Assembly (NCBI GenBank): GCA_024743095.1
Contig: JANSXF010000004.1
Location: 44,867-108,866 of the forward strand
DNA from: Flavobacteriaceae bacterium
GTDB lineage: Bacteria; Bacteroidota; Bacteroidia; Flavobacteriales; Flavobacteriaceae
Length of the DNA: 64,000 nt
Direction: 5' to 3'
Part shown: positions 37,457-46,559 of the stretch, in pieces
Layout of the letters: each line of letters opens with the position of its first letter
How positions within the stretch are numbered: the stretch's first letter is position 1
Notes under the pieces: model-generated
What the model saw: only the letters and a program-made list of their open reading frames with translations
What the model was told of the DNA's origin: nothing
Database searches by the model: none
Position numbers and translations under genes: made by a program

Positions 37457-37717
37457 ATGGGCAAAAAAAGGATTAATGAAATATTAATGGCTACCAATAA
37501 TTTTGAGATAAGCACCCAACTTGGTAGATTGGACGCTTCACATGGGTTTGTATTGACAAATGATGAATTTGGGGATGTACGTTGGAAAGAAAATATGGGA
37601 ATATCCGGTGCTGCCAGAAAAATTGAAATGATACGTATTGATGGGAACCAAGAATTCATTGTCACGATGAATAATGATGCTCCCATTTTTTTGGTAAAAA
37701 AACAAAACGCTAAATGA
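37457..37717 (+). pseudogene. Truncated VCBS/ASPIC paralogue: C-terminal remnant (86 codons)
   Basis: This short frame is not an independent family. From about residue 7 its sequence follows the C-terminal end of the next two genes: EILMATNNFEISTQLGRLDA matches LIMAGNNYEFKPQFSRLDA (about residue 1035 of the first VCBS protein) and, less closely, LLGGNYFGVKPYHGRLD of the second; the later parts, NQEFIVTMNNDAPIFLVKK and GKIYVIAAVNNNKPKIFAL, also align. So more than 90 per cent of a third paralogue is missing. The ATG at 37457 may be accidental. The frame ends in ATGA shared with the next start, so it is still coupled to the VCBS operon. Confidence 0.75.
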
Positions 37718-40700
37718 AACTGAAATATATAGCAGCATGCCTTGTAGTTCTTGCCTTTACTTCCTGTAATAACAAGAGTGAAAATCAAACGGGGGAACAA
37801 GCCACCACCGAGACTCTTTTCACACTTTTAAAACCAGAGGAAACAGGTGTGAACTTTATCAATAAAGTAGAAAATCAGAAAAACTTCAACATTTTTAAGT
37901 ACCGGAACTTCTACAATGGTGGGGGTGTTGCCATTGGGGACATCAACAACGATGGGTTACAGGACATTTACCTTACCGGCAACATGGAACCTAACAGGCT
38001 CTACCTGAACAAAGGGGGCATGAAGTTCGAGGATATTTCCGAAAATGCAGGTGTACTCGGCAACAAACCATGGTCCACCGGGGTTGTAATGGTCGATATT
38101 AACAACGATGGCTTGTTGGACATATACGTCTGCAACGCAGGGAACATGGAAGGCAACAACCACGACAATGACCTATACATCAACAATGGGGACCTTACAT
38201 TTACAGAAAGAGCAGACCAATACAATTTGGCCAAAACAGGCTTTACCACACATGCTTCCTTTTTTGATTATGACAAGGACGGTGATTTGGATGTCTATAT
38301 TCTTAACAACAGTAATATTCCCGTAAGCAGCCTGGGGTACGCAGAGCAGCGCGAAGTTCGTGCTCAGGACTGGGAGGGGGTTCCGGACATCTTCAAAGGT
38401 GTTGGCGATATGCTCCTAAGAAACGACAATGGTAAATTTGTGGATGTAAGCGAAGAAGCTGGAATCTATGGAAGCCTTATCGGTTTCGGTCTTGGTGTAA
38501 TGGTCACGGATTTTAATGGCGACCTTTACCCCGACATTTATATTTCCAATGATTTCTATGAAAGGGATTATCTCTACATCAATCAAAAAGATGGTACGTT
38601 CAATGAAGAAATCAAGGAATGGGTCTCGCATTTGAGCCTTTCCGCCATGGGAATTGATATTGCAGACATTAATAATGACGGACACAACGACATCTTTATT
38701 ACCGAAATGCTGCCAGAAGAAGAACATCGTGTAAAATCCGTGATGGAATTTGAGGGATATAACATTTTTAACCTCAAGCAGAACAAGGATTTTGGTCAGC
38801 AATACATCCAGAATACATTACAGCTCAACAACGGCAATGGAACTTTCTCAGAAGTCGCCAACTACAGTGGTATCGATGCCACAGATTGGAGCTGGGCAGG
38901 GCTCATGTTCGATATGGACAACGATGGCCTTAAGGACATATTCATCACCAATGGTATCAATCATGACCTCACCGATTTGGATTTTGTGGATTTCTTCGCC
39001 AATGAGATAGTCCAAAAAATGGCTTTAACAGGCAAAAAGGAATCCATTGATTCCATTATCAATAAAATGCCGGTGAACCCACAGCCCAATTATGCCTACA
39101 AGAACAATGGCGACATTTCCTTTACAAATGCCAACAAAGAATGGGGTTTCGAACTCCCTACCCGCTCCAACGGTTCCGCATATGCCGACTTGGACAACGA
39201 TGGGGACCTGGATATAGTGATCAACAACGTAAACACACCTGCTTTTATTTATAGGAACAATACCGAATCCCAGTTGAACAACAACTTCATCCAACTAAAG
39301 TTCAAGGGACCAAAGAACAACCCCTTTGCCATAGGCACTTTGGCCAAGGTCTATTTTGATGGAAATATCTTAAACCAAGAATTGATCCCATCAAGAGGTT
39401 TCCAGTCCTCTGTACAATATGAAATGACCATCGGACTGGGGAAATCCGAAAAATTGGACTCCATCCGCATTATATGGCCAGATGACCTTACCCAAAAATT
39501 GGAAAATGTACAAGCCAATCAGGTACTTAACTTGAACCACGCCAATGCAACCGAAACGTACTCCATTCCTAAAAAAGAAACCAAAAGATCATTCTTGACA
39601 GAATTGGACAATAACCTAATGGTCCAACATAAGGAAGACAACTATAACGACTTTGATTATGAAGGCCTGATTTCGCATAAACTTTCGCAAGAAGGACCAT
39701 CATTGGCTGTGGCAGATGTAAATGGCGACGGAAATGAGGATTTTTTTATCGGTGGGGCCAAAGGTCAACCAGGGGCCATTTACACCCACCTGGGAAATGG
39801 AAAAGTTTCTCTCAACAAAAACACGGTCTTTGAAGAGGATAAGGAGCATGAGGATGTCGCAGCAACCTTTTTCGATGCCGATGGCGATGGCGACATGGAC
39901 CTGGTCGTGGGCTCCGGCGGAAACGACGTGGGCAGGCAACGTAATTACAGGGCACGTTTGTACTTAAATGACGGGAAGGGTAACTTTTCAAAATCGGAAA
40001 ACGAACTGCCATCAACATTTAAGAATATTTCCACTATAGCTCCATATGATTATGACAACGATGGTGATGTGGACCTTTTTATCGGTTCACGGAGTGTTGT
40101 TGGCGTATATGGTGTGTCCCCGGACCATCTCCTCTTGGAAAATATGGGAGATGGTACCTTTACCAACGTAACGGAACGTTTGGGTTACGACTTAAAAGAT
40201 GCTGGAATGGTCACCGATTCCAAATGGATCGATATGGATGGTGATGGTAAAAGCGATCTAATTGTCTCAGCCGAATGGGATACCCCAAAAATTTACAAGA
40301 ACACCGGTAGAAGATTGACCAAAATGTCCACCTCATTGGACAGTTTGTACGGATGGTGGAACACCGTGGAAACCGCAGATTTGGATGGTGATGGCGACCA
40401 AGACTTAATATTGGGCAACCAAGGCCTGAACCTTCATTACAAGCCAAAAGAATATGCCCCAATGAAAATGTACATCAACGATTACGACAACAACGGAACC
40501 ATAGAGCAAATCGTTACCATGCAAGAAAATGGCGGTGATTACCCAATTCACCAAAAAAGTGAGCTTACGGGACAATTGCCCTCGCTCAAAAAGCAAAACC
40601 TCAAGGCTTCGGACTATGCGCATCGTACCATTCACCAACTTTTCCCTAAAGAGGTGATGGACAAATCCATTGTAAAAAAGGTAGAAACCTCGGCATCGGT

Positions 40701-41061
40701 AATTGCCATTAACGAAGGTGGGGGGAAATTTACCATTATAAATTTACCACTAAAGGCACAACTTTCCTGCATTTGCGACATTACCTGTACCGATGTAAAC
40801 AACGACGGCAACTTGGATTTGATCATGGCAGGCAACAACTACGAGTTTAAGCCACAGTTTTCCCGATTGGATGCGAGCCAAGGAAACTTGTTGCTAGGAG
40901 ACGGAAAAATGGGATTCACTTGGCAAGATTACCAGACCAGTGGATTCAAAATCAGGGACGAGGTAAAATATTTGAAACAGTTCAAGGACAAAAACGGAAA
41001 AATTTATGTTATTGCCGCCGTCAACAACAACAAACCAAAGATCTTTGCCCTAAATGAATAG
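37714..41061 (+). CDS. VCBS/FG-GAP repeat lipoprotein with ASPIC/UnbV domain, copy 1
   Basis: A 1115-residue lipoprotein (lipobox FTSC, Cys18). Repeated FG-GAP/VCBS blades with calcium-binding D-x-D/N-x-D-G loops (DINNDGLQDIY, DYDKDGDLDVY, DMDNDGLKDIF, DLDNDGDLDIV, DADGDGDMDLV) form probably two beta-propellers. Between them lies an ASPIC/UnbV domain (about 522-605: GLGKSEKLDSIRIIWP). These domains bind ligands or partners at the cell surface in an integrin-alpha-like way; the ligand is unknown. It starts in ATGA overlap with the truncated paralogue and overlaps the second VCBS gene by 8 bp. Confidence 0.9.
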   Translation: MKLKYIAACLVVLAFTSCNNKSENQTGEQATTETLFTLLKPEETGVNFINKVENQKNFNIFKYRNFYNGGGVAIGDINNDGLQDIYLTGNMEPNRLYLNKGGMKFEDISENAGVLGNKPWSTGVVMVDINNDGLLDIYVCNAGNMEGNNHDNDLYINNGDLTFTERADQYNLAKTGFTTHASFFDYDKDGDLDVYILNNSNIPVSSLGYAEQREVRAQDWEGVPDIFKGVGDMLLRNDNGKFVDVSEEAGIYGSLIGFGLGVMVTDFNGDLYPDIYISNDFYERDYLYINQKDGTFNEEIKEWVSHLSLSAMGIDIADINNDGHNDIFITEMLPEEEHRVKSVMEFEGYNIFNLKQNKDFGQQYIQNTLQLNNGNGTFSEVANYSGIDATDWSWAGLMFDMDNDGLKDIFITNGINHDLTDLDFVDFFANEIVQKMALTGKKESIDSIINKMPVNPQPNYAYKNNGDISFTNANKEWGFELPTRSNGSAYADLDNDGDLDIVINNVNTPAFIYRNNTESQLNNNFIQLKFKGPKNNPFAIGTLAKVYFDGNILNQELIPSRGFQSSVQYEMTIGLGKSEKLDSIRIIWPDDLTQKLENVQANQVLNLNHANATETYSIPKKETKRSFLTELDNNLMVQHKEDNYNDFDYEGLISHKLSQEGPSLAVADVNGDGNEDFFIGGAKGQPGAIYTHLGNGKVSLNKNTVFEEDKEHEDVAATFFDADGDGDMDLVVGSGGNDVGRQRNYRARLYLNDGKGNFSKSENELPSTFKNISTIAPYDYDNDGDVDLFIGSRSVVGVYGVSPDHLLLENMGDGTFTNVTERLGYDLKDAGMVTDSKWIDMDGDGKSDLIVSAEWDTPKIYKNTGRRLTKMSTSLDSLYGWWNTVETADLDGDGDQDLILGNQGLNLHYKPKEYAPMKMYINDYDNNGTIEQIVTMQENGGDYPIHQKSELTGQLPSLKKQNLKASDYAHRTIHQLFPKEVMDKSIVKKVETSASVIAINEGGGKFTIINLPLKAQLSCICDITCTDVNNDGNLDLIMAGNNYEFKPQFSRLDASQGNLLLGDGKMGFTWQDYQTSGFKIRDEVKYLKQFKDKNGKIYVIAAVNNNKPKIFALNE

Positions 41062-44000
41062 GTTTCCCATCATATTGTCCCTTGCCTTACTGGTCATTTC
41101 CTGTAATAAAGGAGGTAGCCTTTTTGAAAACCCCGACCCCAAAAAAACCGGGTTGGACTTCACCAATACCCTTACCTCCACCAAAGACCTGAGTATTTTG
41201 GACTATCTCTATTTTTATAATGGTGGTGGCGTATCCATTGGAGATATCAACAATGATGGACTGCCAGATATTTTCTTTACCGGAAACCAAGTAAAAAACA
41301 AGTTGTACCTCAACAAAGGAAACCTTGAGTTTGAAGACATCTCAAGTTCGGCCGGAATCGAGGGAAACAGCGATTGGAATACCGGTGTTGCCATGGCCGA
41401 TGTAAACGGGGACGGACTTCTGGATATATACGTTTGTGCCGTAGTCGGAATCAATGGTTTTAACGGGCACAACGAACTGTACATTAACAATGGCGACAAC
41501 ACTTTTACGGAAAGTGCTGTCAAGTACGGACTGGATTTTGACTCCTATAGCTCCAATGTAGCATTTTTTGACTATGATCTGGACGGCGACCTCGATATGT
41601 ACCTGCTCAACCATGCCGTGCACACACAAAATTCCTTCGGGCGTTTTGACCTTAGGTACGAAAGATTGTATGAAACCGGGGACAAATTACTTCGAAACGA
41701 CAATGGCAAGTTTACCGATGTTAGTGAGGAGGCCGGTATTTATGGCGGTGTAAACGGTTACGGCCTAGGCTTGGCAATAGCGGATTTCAATCAGGACGGA
41801 TATCCTGACATTTATGTGGGCAACGATTTCCACGAAGATGATTACTACTACCTCAACAATGGGGATGGCACTTTTACAGAGAGCTTGAAAAAATATTTTG
41901 GACACACCTCCCGCTTCTCCATGGGGAACGATGTGGCCGATATCAACAACGATGGTAGACCGGATTTTCTTTCCTTGGATATGCTACCTGAAGACGAAGT
42001 TGCACTTAAATCTTCCGAAGGGGATGACAACATCCAGACCCAAAAAATGCGTATTGACCGTTTTGGGTACCATTATCAGTTTACACGCAACATGCTCTTT
42101 GTGAACCAGCCCGATGGCAACTTTATGGAAACCGCATTGATGAGTGGCATTGCCGCTACCGATTGGAGCTGGAGCGCACTTTTTGGCGACTACGACCTTG
42201 ATGGACGGCAGGACCTATTTATTTCCAACGGAATTCCAAAAAGACCCAACGACCTCGATTTTATCAAATTCGTGTCCAACGACCAGATCAAGAGCAAAAT
42301 GGACAACACCAAACTGGTAGACCAACAAGCTTTGGACCTTATGCCTTCCGGCAGCGTCCATAATTATGTCTTTAAGGGCGGCGAAGACCTCCACTTTCAG
42401 GACATGTCCGACAAATGGATTGCCAAGGACACCTTGGTTTCCGGAGCAACCGCCATGGGAGACCTCGATGGCGATGGCGATTTGGATTTGGTCACAAACA
42501 ATATCAACCAACCTGTAACCTTGTACGTCAATAAAACCAACGACACGGGCAAGTATCTTAAATTACAGTTCGACTATACCAAAAACAATAAATTTGGAAT
42601 AGGTACCAAGGTATATTCCTATGCGAATGGAGGGCTTCAGTTCAAGGAATTGTTCCCTACCCGTGGTTTTCAGGCCTCTTCCGAACCCATGGTCCACTTT
42701 GGATATAAAAATATATCCGCAATAGACTCCATTAAAGTCATTTGGCCGGATAAGACCTATCAAGTATTACGAAACGTTACGGTAAACCAAACCTTGACGG
42801 TGACCCCAAAAGGCACCAAACCATTTGATTATAATTCACTTTACGAAGGTAAAAAACCCTTGTTCAGTCCAGTGGAAAATAATCTAGGCCTGGATTTTAC
42901 CCATGTTGAGGACAACTACACGGACTTTAACCGTGAAAAACTGATTCCGTATCAACTATCGGATAGAGGTCCAGCGTTCGCCACGGGCGACTTAAACAAT
43001 GATGGCAAGGAAGATATTTTCATAGGGGGATCAAAATATGAACCATCGCAAATTTTTGTACAACAGGATTCCATTTTTATAAACCAAAAAATGAAAAGCC
43101 TTCAAAAAGACTCCATTCAGGAAAATATTTCTGCAAGCATTGCTGACTTTACCAATAATGGTAAAAATGACCTTATGGTCAGTTCGGGTGGAGGTGACTT
43201 TTTTGGAAAGTCGGAAGCCTTGCTGGATGCCTATTATGTTCAAAAAGATTCAGTTTTCCAACGGATTGCATTACCGGAATCCTATCAAAACTCATCCGTC
43301 GTGGCTCCTTTTGATTTTGATGGTGATGGCGATTTGGACGTTTTTATCGGCGGACACACCATTACAGCAAAGTTTGGAGCCCCTGCCACTTCCTATTTGC
43401 TGGAAAATGACAAAGGAACCTTCAACATAAAGAAAGGTTTTGAAAAATTTTCCAAGGGAATGGTAACCGATGCCATTTGGAGCGATTTTGATGGCGATGG
43501 CACCACCGACCTTATTTTGGTCGGGGAATGGATGTCTCCCAAGTTCTTAAAATATCAAAATGGTACGTTTACCGAAGTAGAGCACGTAAACATTCCAGGA
43601 CTGTGGCAAGCCATTGAGGCCTTTGACATTGACGGGGACGGAGACACCGATTATCTTCTTGGAAACTGGGGCACCAATTCTAGGTTCAAAGCTTCCGAAG
43701 AGCATCCCATGAAATTGTATTTCAATGATTTTGACGATAATGGTCAAACGGAAACGGTAACGGCCATGGAAAAAAACGGAAAATACTATCCATTGGAAAC
43801 TTTGGATGGATTGGCATCGCAGTTGGTGTACCTAAAAAAGAAATACACCACCTACAAATCCTTTGCCGGCGATACCATGGAAGAAATATTTGGGGAGGAT
43901 GTTTTGAAATCGTCCACCCAACTACAGGTAAATACATTAAAATCCGGATACTTAAGGAATGACGGCGGCAGCTTTGTTTTTGTTCCATTTAAAAATGAAC

Positions 44001-44293
44001 TTCAAGTATCTCCCATTCTTGCATTTGTTGTAGATGATTTTACCGGTGATGGAAATACCGAAGTGCTGCTCGGAGGCAATTATTTTGGTGTGAAACCCTA
44101 TCATGGTAGATTGGATTCGTTTCCAGGAGCCCTCATCAAAAGTGATGGCAGTATTATTCTGGGCAACCAATTGGGATTGGATTTTACCAAAAAATCAATC
44201 CGACATTTAAGAACAATTACACTCGACCATAAAAAATATTTGTTGGCTATATTCAATAACGATAAAGCACAAGTCTATAAAATCAATGATTAA
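41054..44293 (+). CDS. VCBS/FG-GAP repeat lipoprotein with ASPIC/UnbV domain, copy 2
   Basis: A 1079-residue paralogue of the preceding gene with the same architecture: lipobox VISC (Cys17), N-terminal propeller (DINNDGLPDIF, DVNGDGLLDIY, DYDLDGDLDMY), ASPIC/UnbV (about 499-585: NNKFGIGTKVYSYANGG), and a second propeller region (DFDGDGDLDVF, DIDGDGDTDYL). Every second blade keeps the calcium loop. The pair probably arose by tandem duplication but has diverged strongly outside the motifs, which suggests different ligands or a heteromeric complex. It overlaps copy 1 by 8 bp and is followed 12 bp later by the haloperoxidase gene. Confidence 0.9.
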   Translation: MNRFPIILSLALLVISCNKGGSLFENPDPKKTGLDFTNTLTSTKDLSILDYLYFYNGGGVSIGDINNDGLPDIFFTGNQVKNKLYLNKGNLEFEDISSSAGIEGNSDWNTGVAMADVNGDGLLDIYVCAVVGINGFNGHNELYINNGDNTFTESAVKYGLDFDSYSSNVAFFDYDLDGDLDMYLLNHAVHTQNSFGRFDLRYERLYETGDKLLRNDNGKFTDVSEEAGIYGGVNGYGLGLAIADFNQDGYPDIYVGNDFHEDDYYYLNNGDGTFTESLKKYFGHTSRFSMGNDVADINNDGRPDFLSLDMLPEDEVALKSSEGDDNIQTQKMRIDRFGYHYQFTRNMLFVNQPDGNFMETALMSGIAATDWSWSALFGDYDLDGRQDLFISNGIPKRPNDLDFIKFVSNDQIKSKMDNTKLVDQQALDLMPSGSVHNYVFKGGEDLHFQDMSDKWIAKDTLVSGATAMGDLDGDGDLDLVTNNINQPVTLYVNKTNDTGKYLKLQFDYTKNNKFGIGTKVYSYANGGLQFKELFPTRGFQASSEPMVHFGYKNISAIDSIKVIWPDKTYQVLRNVTVNQTLTVTPKGTKPFDYNSLYEGKKPLFSPVENNLGLDFTHVEDNYTDFNREKLIPYQLSDRGPAFATGDLNNDGKEDIFIGGSKYEPSQIFVQQDSIFINQKMKSLQKDSIQENISASIADFTNNGKNDLMVSSGGGDFFGKSEALLDAYYVQKDSVFQRIALPESYQNSSVVAPFDFDGDGDLDVFIGGHTITAKFGAPATSYLLENDKGTFNIKKGFEKFSKGMVTDAIWSDFDGDGTTDLILVGEWMSPKFLKYQNGTFTEVEHVNIPGLWQAIEAFDIDGDGDTDYLLGNWGTNSRFKASEEHPMKLYFNDFDDNGQTETVTAMEKNGKYYPLETLDGLASQLVYLKKKYTTYKSFAGDTMEEIFGEDVLKSSTQLQVNTLKSGYLRNDGGSFVFVPFKNELQVSPILAFVVDDFTGDGNTEVLLGGNYFGVKPYHGRLDSFPGALIKSDGSIILGNQLGLDFTKKSIRHLRTITLDHKKYLLAIFNNDKAQVYKIND

Positions 44294-44305
44294 TCTCTCA
44301 AGGCC

Positions 44306-45637
44306 ATGAAAAAAAGAATACGTTTGATCACAGCAGTAGTATTGGTTTTGGCATCATGCCAAAAAAAAGAGGAACCTGTTGAAGTTTCTCCAGAGGAATT
44401 CCATGCGTCTGTGGACAAAGTGATCGAAATAATGATCCACGATATATTCTCTCCACCGGTGGCCAGTAGAATATTCGCCTACTCCAACATTGCAGCATAC
44501 GAAATTGTTGCCAAGGGCAACGATGACTACAAATCCTTGGCAGGGCAGGTAACCGATTTGAAAAATATTCCGGATCCTAAAAACAGTGAGAACATCAACT
44601 ACGAAATGGCCGCCTTGATCGCCCATATGGACATTAGCAAGAGACTCATTTTTTCCGAAGAAAGAATGGAAAGTTTTAGGGATAGTCTCTACACCATTTG
44701 GATGGACAAAAACGAGACCGTTTTTAATGCCAGTAAGGAATACGGGGTGGAAGTGGCCAACTTTGTAGGGGATTGGATGAACAAGGACAATTACAAGGAA
44801 ACGCGTACTATGCCCAAGTTCTCCGTAGATTCGGAAGACCCTTCTCGCTGGCAGCCCACTCCCCCGGCCTATATGAACGGGATTGAGCCACATTGGATGA
44901 AGATACGCCCCTTTGCAATTGATTCCGCACAGCAGTTCAAGCCCATTCCGCCACCAGAATTTTCCATGGAAAAAGACTCCAAATTCTATGAAGAAGTAAT
45001 GGAGGTATACGAAGTCAGAAAAAGCATGGTGGGCAAAGGTGACAAATCCGATGAAATAGCCATTGCCCAGTTTTGGGATTGTAACCCATATGTTTCCGTG
45101 ACCAGAGGACACCTAATGTTTGCCACTAAGAAGATTACTCCCGGGGCCCACTGGATAGGCATCACAAAAATTGCATCAAGAAAAACCAATGCCGATTTTG
45201 CCAAAACAGTATACGCTCACACAAAGACATCCATTGCCATCGCCGACGGTTTTATCAGCTGTTGGGACGAAAAATACAGAAGTAACCTTATTCGCCCTGA
45301 AACCGTTATCAACGAGTACATCGATGACAGTTGGGAACCCGTTCTGCAAACACCTCCGTTCCCTGAATACACCAGTGGACACAGTGTCGTATCCGGTGCG
45401 GCGGCCATAGCGCTGACCGATATATTCGGCGACAATTTTGCCTTTGATGATGATACCGAAGTGCCCTACGGTTTGCCTGTACGTTCCTTTACATCCTTTA
45501 ACCAAGCCTCGGACGAGGCCGCATTGAGCCGCATGTACGGAGGAATCCATTATCGTGCTGCCATTGAGGTAGGTATCAAACAAGGAAGGGACCTAGGAAA
45601 ATTTATAGTCGACAAATTGGATATGACAAAAGGCTAA
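44306..45637 (+). CDS. Lipoprotein vanadium-dependent haloperoxidase (PAP2 fold)
   Basis: A 443-residue lipoprotein (lipobox LASC, Cys18) of the vanadium haloperoxidase/PAP2 superfamily. The vanadate-site motifs are intact: Lys323-x6-Arg330-Pro331, TSGHS with catalytic His359, and SRMYGGIH with Arg409 and the vanadate-ligating His415. Such enzymes oxidise halide with hydrogen peroxide, or, without vanadate, can act as acid phosphatases; the two cannot be told apart here. The residues after the Cys (QKKEE) resemble the surface-export signal QKDDE described for Capnocytophaga, suggesting cell-surface display. It follows the VCBS pair in the same probable operon. Confidence 0.88.
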   Translation: MKKRIRLITAVVLVLASCQKKEEPVEVSPEEFHASVDKVIEIMIHDIFSPPVASRIFAYSNIAAYEIVAKGNDDYKSLAGQVTDLKNIPDPKNSENINYEMAALIAHMDISKRLIFSEERMESFRDSLYTIWMDKNETVFNASKEYGVEVANFVGDWMNKDNYKETRTMPKFSVDSEDPSRWQPTPPAYMNGIEPHWMKIRPFAIDSAQQFKPIPPPEFSMEKDSKFYEEVMEVYEVRKSMVGKGDKSDEIAIAQFWDCNPYVSVTRGHLMFATKKITPGAHWIGITKIASRKTNADFAKTVYAHTKTSIAIADGFISCWDEKYRSNLIRPETVINEYIDDSWEPVLQTPPFPEYTSGHSVVSGAAAIALTDIFGDNFAFDDDTEVPYGLPVRSFTSFNQASDEAALSRMYGGIHYRAAIEVGIKQGRDLGKFIVDKLDMTKG

Positions 45638-45659
45638 TCCGTATTTTTGCTCCTTAGTT

Positions 45660-46559
45660 ATGAAGAAGATTATTTCTATGATCCTTGCCCTAGTGGTAGG
45701 AGTAATTTTGTGGTACCTGTTGTTAAAGCCCCAAGATTATCAGGTCAATTTTAAGGCCAAGGCAATTCCTGGGACCATATACGAAACCGTAAAAGCATGG
45801 AACAACAGTTTTGACTCTGTAGGCCCTATAGATTATATAAGCCCACGTCACTTTAAGCAAACCATATATGTGAACGATTCCGTTCATGTATATGAATGGG
45901 AAATAAACCCTATTCACGATTCTTTGAGCGATGTTCAAGTAAACATCAAGGATATTGAAAATTCGGTCAACAATAGGCTATCCGTGCCTTTTTCAGATAC
46001 CAATTTTGAGAAAGGTTCCCGAAAACGACTTTTAGACTTCAACGGTTTTTTGACTGAACACATAAAAAAATTCAGTGTTTCCATTGAAGGTGAAGCAGAA
46101 ATATTCTCATCATTTTGTGCCTGCGTCACACTGAACACCGCTCCCGAAAACAAAACACAGGGAATGATGGCCAATTATAACCTTTTGGACATATTGCTTA
46201 TGGAAAATGAAGTCCAGTTGAACGGCCCCCCTTTTGTGGAAGTATTGGATTGGGATTTGAAAAACAACAGTCTTTCCTTTAATTTTTGCAATCCCATCAT
46301 CCGTTCAGAAAAACTCCCCGATCACCCGGATATAAAATACAAACGGATTTACCGTAAAAATGCCATCAAGGCTGTTTACCATGGACACTATATAACATCA
46401 GATCGTGCATGGTACGCTTTGCTGGATTACGCCCAAAAAAACAACATTCCCGTAGAGAAAAAACCTATCGAGATTTTCTATAACAACCCCAATATGGGTG
46501 GGGATGGACTGGATTGGACCACCGAAGTATTCATGCCCATAAAAGAATCCGATGAATAA
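45660..46559 (+). CDS. Membrane-anchored SRPBCC/GyrI-like ligand-binding protein
   Basis: A 299-residue protein with one N-terminal membrane helix (residues about 4-22), a region of SRPBCC-like character (about 30-150) and a C-terminal GyrI/effector-binding domain (about 155-293). The ending IEIFYNNPNMGGD, then WTTEVFMPI, matches the typical last strands of GyrI-like domains. These bind small amphipathic or drug-like molecules; here no DNA-binding part is attached, and the anchor would place it on the periplasmic face. It begins 22 bp after the haloperoxidase gene and overlaps the next gene by 8 bp, so it belongs to this operon. Confidence 0.68.
   Translation: MKKIISMILALVVGVILWYLLLKPQDYQVNFKAKAIPGTIYETVKAWNNSFDSVGPIDYISPRHFKQTIYVNDSVHVYEWEINPIHDSLSDVQVNIKDIENSVNNRLSVPFSDTNFEKGSRKRLLDFNGFLTEHIKKFSVSIEGEAEIFSSFCACVTLNTAPENKTQGMMANYNLLDILLMENEVQLNGPPFVEVLDWDLKNNSLSFNFCNPIIRSEKLPDHPDIKYKRIYRKNAIKAVYHGHYITSDRAWYALLDYAQKNNIPVEKKPIEIFYNNPNMGGDGLDWTTEVFMPIKESDE

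Noticed and set aside
44354..45112. 252-residue open frame on the minus strand
   Set aside because: It is antisense to the haloperoxidase gene, whose motifs are intact; the product has no recognisable pattern.
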